The position numbers and the translations under genes are program-made. From an uncultured Oscillospiraceae bacterium (lineage in GTDB: Bacteria > Bacillota > Clostridia > Oscillospirales > Oscillospiraceae): DNA of 30,861 bases. The notes below the pieces were generated by a model that saw nothing but the letters and a program-made list of their open reading frames with translations, was not told where the DNA came from and did not search any database. The stretch spans positions 1 to 30,861 of the forward strand of contig CAKUHV010000006.1 in assembly GCA_934659445.1 (NCBI GenBank), given 5' to 3'. This document shows, one piece after another, positions 24,878 to 30,861 of this stretch (positions are counted from its first letter, which is position 1; every line of letters starts with the position of its first letter).

Positions 24878-24894
24878 TTTCATATCAAATGAAA
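24878..24894. promoter_or_regulatory. Candidate activator site upstream of the ggt promoter
   Basis: TTTCAT-N5-ATGAAA is a perfect 6-5-6 inverted repeat centred about 61 bases upstream of the predicted transcription start, a standard activator position. The response regulator of the adjacent unit is the natural candidate; this is inference. Confidence 0.35.
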
Positions 24895-25227
24895 AGTCGC
24901 TAACTTTATTCAGCCAGTTCCCCGCTTATTCTCCGCTTCTGTTCTCTCCCGCCGTTTTTCTTTCTTTTCCAGAAACTTTTTCTCTTTTCTTCTCCCGCTT
25001 TCAGTAACTTTGTGAAATTCCTCACATTTAATTCATGATTTCTTCATATTTCTGCCTTCTTGTTCAAAAATCATCCTATTTATTTTTCTATTCCGTCTCT
25101 ATTTTCTTCATTTTGACGGAACAGCTTTCCGCATCCTGGCTCTTTCCCGAAAACAGTCCCACCCCTTTCCCTCTCCAGTTCTTTCAGGATAAGTTGTCGG
25201 ATATTGACTGGAAATCAGCGCATATTG

Positions 25228-25259
25228 AAGGCCCCGGCAGCAGCAGCTGCCGGGGCCTT
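25228..25259. terminator. GC-rich hairpin after the response regulator gene
   Basis: AAGGCCCCGGCAGC (25228-25241) pairs perfectly with GCTGCCGGGGCCTT (25246-25259). It lies about 45 bases after the response-regulator stop and probably ends the pgs transcript, although no clean T-run follows on the minus strand. Confidence 0.55.
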
Positions 25260-25303
25260 GTCCGTTTTCATTCATTTTTCTGCATGATACAGTTCGGCTC
25301 GAT

Positions 25304-25942
25304 TCACGTTAGGATCCGGTACTTCTGCTTTGGCCGGCCGACCTTACCGTAGCTCTGGTTGACCTCTACCAGACACTGGGCCACCATGTGCTGCAAATAC
25401 CGGTATGTAGTCTGACAGGCCAGCCCCGTCTGCTCCGCAATGGTCTCTACCGCCAGGAACTCCCCGGACCGGCGCAGGCAGTCCTCGATCAACTCCGATG
25501 TGGCGGATACGATCCCCTTTGCCTGCTTCCGGCCTCCGCCGTCCTGATTGCCCAGCTTGGCCTCTGCCTCCATCAGGCGGATATGCAGGCGGATCCTGCT
25601 GATGATGTCGGGCACCTTTATGGGCTTCAGAGCAAAATCGCTGGCCCCCGCCTCAATGAACCGGTCCGCCACCTCCTGGCTCTCGTCAATGGTAAAGACG
25701 ATGATGGGGATCTCCCCATCCAGCTCCCGGATCATCTGCACCCCCTTGATGCCGTTGATCTGGGGCAGATGGTAGTCGATCAGGATCAGGTCGGGCTTTT
25801 CGCTGCGGAACAGACGCAGACCACCCAGCACATCCTGGGCTGAGAGGGACTCCCAGCCCTGGTATTCAAATACAGCCTTCATGGCGAACAGGATCTGTTC
25901 GTCGTCATCGATCATCAGGATCTTCGGTTTCTTTTCTCTCAT
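25304..25942 (-). CDS. Response regulator with C-terminal winged-helix-like DNA-binding region
   Basis: A 212-aa two-component regulator. The receiver domain (about residues 7-115) has the acidic pocket (Asp12-14), the phosphoacceptor Asp56 in LILIDYHLPQ, Thr84 in IIVFT and Lys106 in LKPI. A linker leads to a helix-turn-helix region (ETIAEQTGLACQTTYRYLQHM and VNQSYGKVGRPKQKY), a layout resembling CitB/DcuR-type regulators. Its start overlaps the end of the PgsW-like gene by 38 bases, so it is the last gene of the pgs operon. No kinase is adjacent; the kinase at 13928-15346, on the far side of the ggt operon, is a candidate partner. Confidence 0.87.
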   Translation of the reverse strand: MREKKPKILMIDDDEQILFAMKAVFEYQGWESLSAQDVLGGLRLFRSEKPDLILIDYHLPQINGIKGVQMIRELDGEIPIIVFTIDESQEVADRFIEAGASDFALKPIKVPDIISRIRLHIRLMEAEAKLGNQDGGGRKQAKGIVSATSELIEDCLRRSGEFLAVETIAEQTGLACQTTYRYLQHMVAQCLVEVNQSYGKVGRPKQKYRILT

Positions 25943-27038
25943 GGCGGATCTCTCCCTTCCCTTTCGCTCCTTTACATTTCCGCACCGCGCCGCACCACAG
26001 CAGCAGCGCAGCCGAACCGGCAGTACCCAGCGCCAGCCAGCCCTTGGGGTACTGCATATGGAAGTAGACGGCGGACGTCCCCTCCTCCGGCCAGTCCGCC
26101 GGGTCGAAGGGCAGGCCGTAGTCTGCGGTCAGCTTTTTGATGTTCAGCAGGTTGATCACAGGGACCCCCTGGGCCAGATACCGCTGGACCAGGCCGGAGC
26201 TTTCATCCAGCTGCGGGCTTCTCAGAGGATGCAGCACCCCTTGTCCCAGGGAGATTCCTCTCTCCTCTTCGCCCATGGATGTGATATTTCCCCCCACGGC
26301 CACAAAACAGCGGATGGGGCCCTCCGTCCGGTACAGCTCCTCCCGCAGAGCCAGATTCTTCTGGAAGTCGGCCTCCTCCACCAGATTCAGACCGCAGGCC
26401 AGCAACCGCGCTCTGATCTGTCCGGCCAGCTCCTGGTCCATGTCCCGGCCCACATCTCCGCTGCCGCCCATGGTGACCATAGCGCTTTCCGTCTGAATCA
26501 GCCCGTCCCGCTTCAGCCGCCACAGCATCTCCGGCAAGGTCAACTCCGGGTCGTTCGCCCCATAGGTAGAGGCCCCCACAGATGCAATGCAGATCAACTT
26601 TACATCCATGCTCTCACAGGCAGCCACCAGGGCCAGGTCCATGCCGGGGAAGGATCCGGAAAAGCCCGCTCCCACCGTATCCCCCGGGCGCACCCCCGCC
26701 TCATACAGCAGGCGCACACAGAGGGCCCCCATCTCGGGCCAGGCGGTGGTCCGCTTGGCCTCCACCGCCCCTAAGGTCGTGGTGATTCCCGTATAGGACT
26801 GCCCGATCATGCCTGTCTGGTGCAGGTCCTCCCCGCTCATGGGGATACCCACCTCCGCCTTATAGCCCTTTACCGCCGCAAAGCACCGCTCCAGCTGCCG
26901 GGATGCCTGGAGCTGTATCTCATAGTATTCCGTCGGGCCTTCCGTCCGCCCCCGCCACGCCATGCCGCCGCAGGCCAGCAGCAGGAGCAATATCAGGGTC
27001 AGCGCCAGCAAGATCCGCCGCGTTCTCCATGCTCTCAT
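25905..27038 (-). CDS. Poly-gamma-glutamate system protein (PgsW-like)
   Basis: A 377-aa membrane protein that I match to the 'poly-gamma-glutamate system protein' family found beside pgsB and pgsC in non-Bacillus species. It has a membrane segment at each end (about residues 6-25 and 325-350) and a large domain between them (VRPGDTVGAGFSGSFPGMDLALVAACESM, IASVGASTYGANDPELT). The ATG at 27038 overlaps the pgsC stop (ATGA); a GTG nine codons upstream is less likely. Biochemical role unknown; it may replace the PgsA/CapA export partner absent from this window. Confidence 0.75.
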   Translation of the reverse strand: MRAWRTRRILLALTLILLLLLACGGMAWRGRTEGPTEYYEIQLQASRQLERCFAAVKGYKAEVGIPMSGEDLHQTGMIGQSYTGITTTLGAVEAKRTTAWPEMGALCVRLLYEAGVRPGDTVGAGFSGSFPGMDLALVAACESMDVKLICIASVGASTYGANDPELTLPEMLWRLKRDGLIQTESAMVTMGGSGDVGRDMDQELAGQIRARLLACGLNLVEEADFQKNLALREELYRTEGPIRCFVAVGGNITSMGEEERGISLGQGVLHPLRSPQLDESSGLVQRYLAQGVPVINLLNIKKLTADYGLPFDPADWPEEGTSAVYFHMQYPKGWLALGTAGSAALLLWCGAVRKCKGAKGKGEIRHERKETEDPDDR

Positions 27039-27469
27039 AGGGGGAGCACCCTCATTCCCTGCCACATCATGATCAGCACTAGGATCCCCACCACCACGGC
27101 CAGGGACAGCAGGGATTTGACCAGACCCTGCTTCTCCATCTCCTGGGCCATGATGCCGGGCACCAGCACGCCGATCAGCCCCGGGTCATAGGGCAGCAGG
27201 CCGAAGGAGGACACCGCAGTGTCGATGGCAAAAGCCAGCAGCACCAGCACCGCAAAGCGCCTCCGTCCATACAGGATCATCCACCGGGACAGCAGGCGGG
27301 CGCACCCCCAGGCAGCCACAGCCACAGCCAGGGTATACACCACCCGGTGTGGCGTCTGCATGGACAGGGCAATGTACCCGGGCACGATCAGTCCGGCGGG
27401 GGACAGGCCGGTCAGTTCCGCGAAAATCAGGCTGATGGCCACACCCGCCACTACGATCTCATGGTACAT
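27035..27469 (-). CDS. pgsC: Poly-gamma-glutamate biosynthesis membrane protein PgsC/CapC
   Basis: Membrane partner of the PgsB ligase, needed for polymer synthesis and probably passage through the membrane. The 144-aa product matches the usual ~149 residues and family blocks: SLIFAELTGLSPAGLIVPGYIAL near the start, RWMILYGRRRFAVLVLL in the middle, and GLIGVLVPGIMAQEMEKQGL in the last third. It overlaps the 3' end of pgsB by 11 bases and the next gene by four, so the three are translationally coupled. Confidence 0.9.
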   Translation of the reverse strand: MYHEIVVAGVAISLIFAELTGLSPAGLIVPGYIALSMQTPHRVVYTLAVAVAAWGCARLLSRWMILYGRRRFAVLVLLAFAIDTAVSSFGLLPYDPGLIGVLVPGIMAQEMEKQGLVKSLLSLAVVVGILVLIMMWQGMRVLPL

Positions 27470-28589
27470 CCTGGGTCCCCTCCTCTCTCACAAGCTCCAT
27501 GATCCTGTGGCCCGGTCCGGCGATGTTGCCCACCCCATAGATCACAGTTCCTTCTTTTTCCTCTAATAGGGGCAGCTCCTCCGCTCTGCGGAAGCGCCGC
27601 ACCCGGGCCCGGGGCAGCCCCCGGCCCAGGCCCCGGGCCATGGTCAACTGGGACGCCCCCATCAGCCACACCTCCACGGGCTCCAGTGCCAGGGCCACCT
27701 GGAGCATATGCTGGGTGCGGTAGCCCCGGTCCGGCCGGTTGTTGATCAGCAGCACCAGCCGGCACCCCTGCCAGGCGTACTTTTCCTCCAGCCTCTGGTA
27801 AACCAGCTGGGTGGACTGTGGGTCGTTGATAGACATCCCGTTGATGAAAATGCCACCCCCCGGCAGCCGGAATACCGACATGGCGTATGGGTCCCGCTTA
27901 TAGTGGGACATCCCCTCCAGGGCCGTCTTCCGTTCCACCCCAAGCTCATGGCACACCGCCGCAGCCAGGGCAATATTCTCCGGAAAATCAAACTCCGGCT
28001 CCGTTCCGTCCGGCTCCGCCAGCTCCGCCCTGCAGTTCAGTTCCTGGGCATTGCTCCGCAGCCGGGAAAAAAATATCCCGTCCGCCGTAAACAGCACGCC
28101 GTCCCGGGGGATGGTGTTGGACAGGGAATCGCAGATCTCCTCCAGCGTCTCCCCCATCTCCGCCGTGTGGTCCAGCCGCACATTGGTGATAACGCCCACG
28201 TCGGCCTTCAGCATCTGCCGCTGGGTCACCGCCTGAAGAGCGGGGTCTACCGCCATGCACTCGATCACCAGGACCTCCGCGCCGGACTGCGCCGCCTGGT
28301 GGAGGATAGACAGCTGCTCCTTGATATTTGAGCGTCCCGGGCGGCGGATCGGCCGCTCCGTTCCGTCCGGCGCAATGGTCATGGGCACGGTGCCCGTGGT
28401 CTTGCAGAACACTTTCCAGCCACCGGCCTGCAGCCCCGCCGCAATCAGCCGGGTCACGGTGGATTTGCCTCGGATCCCGTTTACATGGACTATATGTGTC
28501 AGCTTTTTCCTGTCCCGCACCGCCCGGCGCTTCTCAGCGGCCAGACCAAGCAGAATCACTGCCAGTAAGCTCAGCAGCAGTACCGTCAT
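27459..28589 (-). CDS. pgsB: Poly-gamma-glutamate synthase PgsB/CapB
   Basis: The ATP-dependent amide ligase that joins glutamates through the gamma-carboxyl; related to Mur ligases and folylpolyglutamate synthase. The 376-aa product has an N-terminal membrane helix (residues 2-18), the P-loop GIRGKST (residues 38-44), KTTGT, ECMAVDPALQ, NVRLDHTAEMGETLEEI, a C-terminal NNRPDRGYRTQHM and VIYGVGNIAGPG, as in the Bacillus protein. The ATG at 28589 follows GGAGGG. First gene of pgsB-pgsC-pgsW-regulator. The polymer could be capsule-like, released or an osmoprotectant; its fate cannot be read from sequence. Confidence 0.93.
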   Translation of the reverse strand: MTVLLLSLLAVILLGLAAEKRRAVRDRKKLTHIVHVNGIRGKSTVTRLIAAGLQAGGWKVFCKTTGTVPMTIAPDGTERPIRRPGRSNIKEQLSILHQAAQSGAEVLVIECMAVDPALQAVTQRQMLKADVGVITNVRLDHTAEMGETLEEICDSLSNTIPRDGVLFTADGIFFSRLRSNAQELNCRAELAEPDGTEPEFDFPENIALAAAVCHELGVERKTALEGMSHYKRDPYAMSVFRLPGGGIFINGMSINDPQSTQLVYQRLEEKYAWQGCRLVLLINNRPDRGYRTQHMLQVALALEPVEVWLMGASQLTMARGLGRGLPRARVRRFRRAEELPLLEEKEGTVIYGVGNIAGPGHRIMELVREEGTQDVP

Positions 28590-28626
28590 CCCCGCTTCCC
28601 TCCGTCCATGTTGTGTTCTATATACA

Positions 28627-28655
28627 ATGGTAGCATACTCCCTGAAAAAAGTAAA
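28627..28655 (-). promoter_or_regulatory. Candidate promoter for the pgs operon
   Basis: On the minus strand, TTTACT (28655-28650) and TGC-TACCAT (hexamer 28632-28627) with a 17-base spacer; both boxes deviate from consensus, as expected if an activator is needed. Confidence 0.4.
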
Positions 28656-28672
28656 TTCCTTTCCTTCGATAC

Positions 28673-28710
28673 AAAAAGCCCTGCCGCCGCACAGCTGTGC
28701 GGCGGCAGGG
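28673..28710 (-). terminator. Terminator after the folT-like gene
   Basis: A perfect 32-base palindrome (28679-28710, arms CCCTGCCGCCGCACAG) is followed on the minus strand by CTTTTTG. It separates the ECF gene from the pgs operon. Confidence 0.85.
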
Positions 28711-28726
28711 TCCGTCCAGTCCTGAT

Positions 28727-29254
28727 TTAGTTCTTCTGCCGGTCCATCGTCCGGCCCACCGTGGCCGTCAGCTGGGGCAGTACCGCAGAGAACACAGCGC
28801 CCTTCGTTACGCAGATGACCAGACGCAGGGCCAGCCCCCCCATAATAAACCCAGGGAAGTAGTAGCCATACATTTTACTGTCAATATACATGGTAACTGT
28901 GTTCAGCAGGGTCACCATCAGCTCGCAGCCCATGATCACCACAGTGCTCTTCCAGGGGCTGAGGCGGAAGGAGCCGCGTTCCGCCGCCCAGCCCGCCAGC
29001 AGGCCGCACAGGGCATAGGGCAGGATCCACAGCAAGGTGGTGGCCGACACGCCGTAGCGGATCAGCTGATAGATCAGCGTACCCACTACACCGATGGCCA
29101 TACCGTCCACCGGTCCCAGCAGCAGGGCGCCCAGCAGGATGGGCAGACTTTCAAAGGTGATTTTCAGGTTGTTGAAGTCCAGGGCCGCATAGCCCAGCGC
29201 CGCACACATGGCGGCCAGCATACTGTCCAGCGCGATTTTTCTTGTTTTTACCAT
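28727..29254 (-). CDS. folT: ECF transporter S component, folate type (FolT-like)
   Basis: The substrate-binding membrane subunit of an energy-coupling-factor vitamin transporter; the shared EcfA/EcfT parts must be encoded elsewhere. The 175-aa product has six hydrophobic segments and the S-component opening (KIALDSMLAAMCAALGYAAL, LPILLGALLLGPVDGMAIGVVGTLIYQL). Assignment to folate rests on the THF riboswitch upstream. The ATG at 29254 has AGGAGG before it, inside a hairpin that can hide it. Confidence 0.85.
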   Translation of the reverse strand: MVKTRKIALDSMLAAMCAALGYAALDFNNLKITFESLPILLGALLLGPVDGMAIGVVGTLIYQLIRYGVSATTLLWILPYALCGLLAGWAAERGSFRLSPWKSTVVIMGCELMVTLLNTVTMYIDSKMYGYYFPGFIMGGLALRLVICVTKGAVFSAVLPQLTATVGRTMDRQKN

Positions 29255-29255
29255 A

Positions 29256-29289
29256 ATGTCCTCCTCTCGTTGCCACGAAAAAAGGACAT
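29256..29289 (-). promoter_or_regulatory. Shine-Dalgarno-sequestering stem before folT
   Basis: AUGUCCU (29289-29283) can pair with AGGACAU (29262-29256), which adjoins the folT ribosome site. It lies between the riboswitch and the start codon and suggests control at translation initiation. Confidence 0.5.
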
Positions 29290-29309
29290 CTCTGTACCTT
29301 TAGTGGGTG

Positions 29310-29404
29310 GCAGCGGATGCGAAGCAGCACCGCGGCGGTTTCCGCCTTCGTCCGGAGGCAACTTCCCATCCCCCGGCACTTAACGCGCTTGCTTCTACTC
29401 TGTC
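29310..29404 (-). promoter_or_regulatory. Tetrahydrofolate (THF/folT) riboswitch
   Basis: Read on the minus strand, the leader matches the class I THF riboswitch in order: AGAGTAGA, CGCGTTAAGTG, GATGGGA-GTTGC, a CGAAG junction, CGCGGTG and the closing GCATCCGCT. It lies 56 bases upstream of the folT-like start codon. In known examples THF binding lowers expression of folate uptake or synthesis genes. Confidence 0.88.
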
Positions 29405-29456
29405 AAAATAGTAGAAAAGCGTCCGGCAGCTTGCCGCCGGGGCTTTTCCCCGTGCC

Positions 29457-29486
29457 ATTATACCACGGCGGCTTTCTGTAAATCAA
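29457..29486 (-). promoter_or_regulatory. Promoter for the riboswitch-folT unit
   Basis: On the minus strand, TTGATT (29486-29481) and an extended -10 TGG-TATAAT (hexamer 29462-29457) with 18 bases between them. Transcription would start near 29450, ahead of the riboswitch. Confidence 0.65.
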
Positions 29487-29489
29487 GGT

Positions 29490-29839
29490 GCAAAACGCAC
29501 AGGGCAGCCGCTCCATCGCCGGGATCCCTTGCTGTATTTTTGCGCGTCCGCCCTCTGTCCAAAGCGCTCATTTTGTTGGCCCGTTTCAACTTTTACACAC
29601 CAATAGATTCTGTATTCAGGCGGTCGGGAACGTCCTTCCGCCCAAAGGATTCGGAGGGAAGGATCGTTGGAAAGGGAACCGTCAGAGTTCCCTTTCCTTG
29701 AAATCAACAACATTTTAACGCAGTTAAAATGTTTGCAGCTTGTCAAAAAGTGGTAAAACCACTTTTTGACAAGCTGCTGTATTTTCTTTCCGCCCGGAAT
29801 GTAGTATGATAGAGAAAATTCAACAGGAGGTGTACACCT
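29490..29839. other. Hairpin-rich spacer upstream of the GNAT gene
   Basis: About 350 bases without a gene. It holds four consecutive inverted repeats: 29629-29668 (one bulge), 29669-29697 (11 bp perfect), 29711-29731 (9 bp perfect) and 29735-29777 (19 bp perfect, loop TAAAA). A probable GNAT promoter (TTTTCT, 29782-29787; TATGAT, 29805-29810; spacer 17) follows. A 12-base palindrome AGGTGTACACCT (29828-29839) overlaps the ribosome site and abuts the start codon. Confidence 0.6.
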
Positions 29840-30400
29840 ATGCCCACCATTCGCAAGGGAAACGCGGCGGATCTCCCCCAGATCGCCGCTATTTATAACC
29901 GCATCCACACCCAGGAGGAGGCCGGTCAGGTCTCCATCGGCTGGATCCGGGGCGTCTATCCCACGGAGGACACCGCCCGCTCCACTCTGGAAGCCGACGA
30001 GCTGTTTGTCTTAGAGGAAAACGGCGTCGTGGCCGCAGCGGCCCGCATCAACCGGGAACAAGTCCCGGAGTACGCCCAAGCCAATTGGGCCTGTCCCAAG
30101 GCCCCCGCGGAGCGGATCATGGTGCTGCACACCTTGGTTGTAGACCCCCTGCAAAGCGGACGGGGACTGGGCAGCGCATTTGTCCGCTTCTATGAAGCCT
30201 ATGCGCTGGAACAGGGCTGTCCTTACCTGCGCATGGACACCAACGAGAAAAACAAAAATGCCCGGGCGCTCTACGCCCGCCTGGGATACCGCGAGGCCGG
30301 CATTGTCCCCTGCACCTTTAACGGGATCCCCGGGGTCAACTTGGTCTGTCTGGAAAAAACCTTAGAGGACGGACTTTACATCCGCACTGCCCAGGCGTAG
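29840..30400 (+). CDS. GNAT family N-acetyltransferase (first half of a tandem GNAT)
   Basis: An acetyl-CoA-dependent acyltransferase of unknown substrate. The 186-aa product has a complete GNAT fold: the opening IRKGNAADLPQIAAIYNRI, the acetyl-CoA block VLHTLVVDPLQSGRGLGSAFVRFYE, then LRMDTNEKNKNARALYARLGYREAG. AGGAGG lies before the ATG. The last residues LYIRTAQA look like the opening of a second GNAT domain, which continues in the same frame after the TAG stop (DLDAIAAVEGECFPP). The stop therefore appears to cut a fused two-domain protein, with GAG (Glu) to TAG the simplest explanation. Confidence 0.82.
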   Translation: MPTIRKGNAADLPQIAAIYNRIHTQEEAGQVSIGWIRGVYPTEDTARSTLEADELFVLEENGVVAAAARINREQVPEYAQANWACPKAPAERIMVLHTLVVDPLQSGRGLGSAFVRFYEAYALEQGCPYLRMDTNEKNKNARALYARLGYREAGIVPCTFNGIPGVNLVCLEKTLEDGLYIRTAQA

Positions 30401-30814
30401 GATCTGGACGCCATTGCGGCGGTGGAGGGGGAGTGCTTCCCTCCGGCGGAGGCCGCCGGAAAGGCGGAATTTGCCAGCCGCCTCGCCCATTACAGCAGCC
30501 ACTTCTGGCTTCTGTTCCAGCAGGACAAGCTGATCGCCTTTGTAGACGGCATGGTCACCGATCAGCCTGATCTCACCGACGAGATGTATGAGCAGGCCCA
30601 GCTCCATGATGAGAACGGTGCCTGGCAGATGATTTTCGGGGTCAACACCCTGCCCCAGTGGCGCAAGCGGGGCTGCGCAGGCCGCCTGCTTCGCCGGGCC
30701 ATTGCCGACGCCAGGGCGCAGGGCCGGAAAGGGCTGGTCCTGACCTGTAAAGACAGGCTGATCCACTACTACGCCCAATTTGGGTTTATAAATCATTTTT
30801 CTTGGAAGTGCTGA
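30401..30814 (+). pseudogene. Second GNAT domain, cut off by a nonsense codon and truncated at its C-terminus
   Basis: In frame with the preceding gene after its TAG: DLDAIAAVEGECFPPAEAAGKAEFASRL, then a GNAT acetyl-CoA region (MIFGVNTLPQWRKRGCAGRLLRRAIADAR, LTCKDRLIHYYAQFGFIN). A GTG at 30422 could start it but has no ribosome site. After FGFIN the sequence departs from what a GNAT tail should be, turns AT-rich, and stops at 30814 (HFSWKC). It is probably inactive, unless expressed through read-through of the TAG. Confidence 0.65.
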
Positions 30815-30861
30815 AATTGCTTGCTTTTCAAGGCATCTGGATGTTTCTCTGCTCTCAATTT
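30793..30861 (-). CDS. Possible 3' end of a minus-strand gene entering from the right
   Basis: The last 66 bases read on the minus strand as 22 open codons (including AEKHPDALKSKQF) ending in TGA at 30795-30793. The stop falls where the GNAT similarity breaks off and base composition becomes AT-rich. It could be the tail of an inserted element's gene, but the piece is too short to name and other frames are open too. Confidence 0.25.
   Translation of the reverse strand, partial: KLRAEKHPDALKSKQFQHFQEK

Larger units (their letters stand above)
24673..25303. other. Long AT-rich spacer between the response regulator gene and ggt
   Basis: About 630 bases. It holds the ggt promoter (24832-24861), a leader of about 150 bases, an inverted repeat just upstream of the promoter (24878-24894), a second inverted repeat TTCCGTC/GACGGAA (25091-25097 with 25115-25121), and a GC-rich hairpin at 25228-25259. 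The minus strand is strikingly purine-rich between about 24860 and 25200. No convincing gene is seen in it. Confidence 0.6.

Noticed and set aside
29766..29810. TTGACA at 29766-29771 as the -35 of the GNAT promoter
   Set aside because: It lies 33 bases from the TATGAT box and is part of the 19-bp hairpin arm; the spacing is too long.
29483..29908. 141-codon minus-strand frame across the hairpin spacer and GNAT start
   Set aside because: Overlaps the GNAT 5' end and its promoter, has no ribosome site and no recognisable protein features.

Overview
The window looks like a chromosomal stretch from a GC-rich gut Firmicute, most likely of the Oscillospiraceae (Flavonifractor/Lawsonibacter/Oscillibacter type). 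This is inferred from high-GC codons combined with Gram-positive signals: strong AGGAGG ribosome sites, extended -10 promoters, lipobox lipoproteins, an ECF-type FolT with a tetrahydrofolate riboswitch, and a rubrerythrin typical of anaerobes. No rRNA, tRNA, CRISPR array or complete mobile element was seen.

Left part (1-7700): a glycolysis/tRNA operon on the minus strand (trmL-pgk-tpiA); a plus-strand metallo-beta-lactamase-fold hydrolase; a minus-strand CCA-adding enzyme divergent from a plus-strand rubrerythrin that carries a PerR/Fur-like box; then azlC followed by a chimeric ORF in which the first half of azlD is joined in frame to the C-terminal half of a nicotinate phosphoribosyltransferase.

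Middle (7699-15346): a tight six-gene minus-strand operon made of a sensor histidine kinase, an unknown 180-aa protein, a seven-TM SPFH/HflK-like protein, HflC-like and HflK-like proteins, and a P1B-type metal ATPase. This looks like a membrane-microdomain and metal-transport module under its own sensor.

Right-middle (15499-28589): two consecutive minus-strand transcription units. The right-hand one is pgsB-pgsC-pgsW plus a response regulator, a poly-gamma-glutamate (PGA) synthesis unit. The left-hand one starts with a lipoprotein gamma-glutamyltransferase. It continues with two copies of a cassette of a TRAP/DctM-like permease, a ~50-aa membrane microprotein and an aspartoacylase/M14-like zinc hydrolase, each followed by one lipoprotein gene: an unknown lipoprotein after one cassette and a third zinc hydrolase after the other. 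I propose that these units together make, trim and recycle PGA or related gamma-glutamyl material at the cell surface. The response regulator at one flank and the kinase at the other may be partners. The parts are recognisable, but I do not know of a description of this combination, especially the repeated cassette and its microproteins. It is my main candidate for a new system.

Right end (28727-30861): a folT-like ECF S-component with an upstream THF riboswitch; a hairpin-rich spacer of about 150 bases; and a plus-strand tandem GNAT gene that appears split by a nonsense codon and truncated at its 3' end near the window edge.
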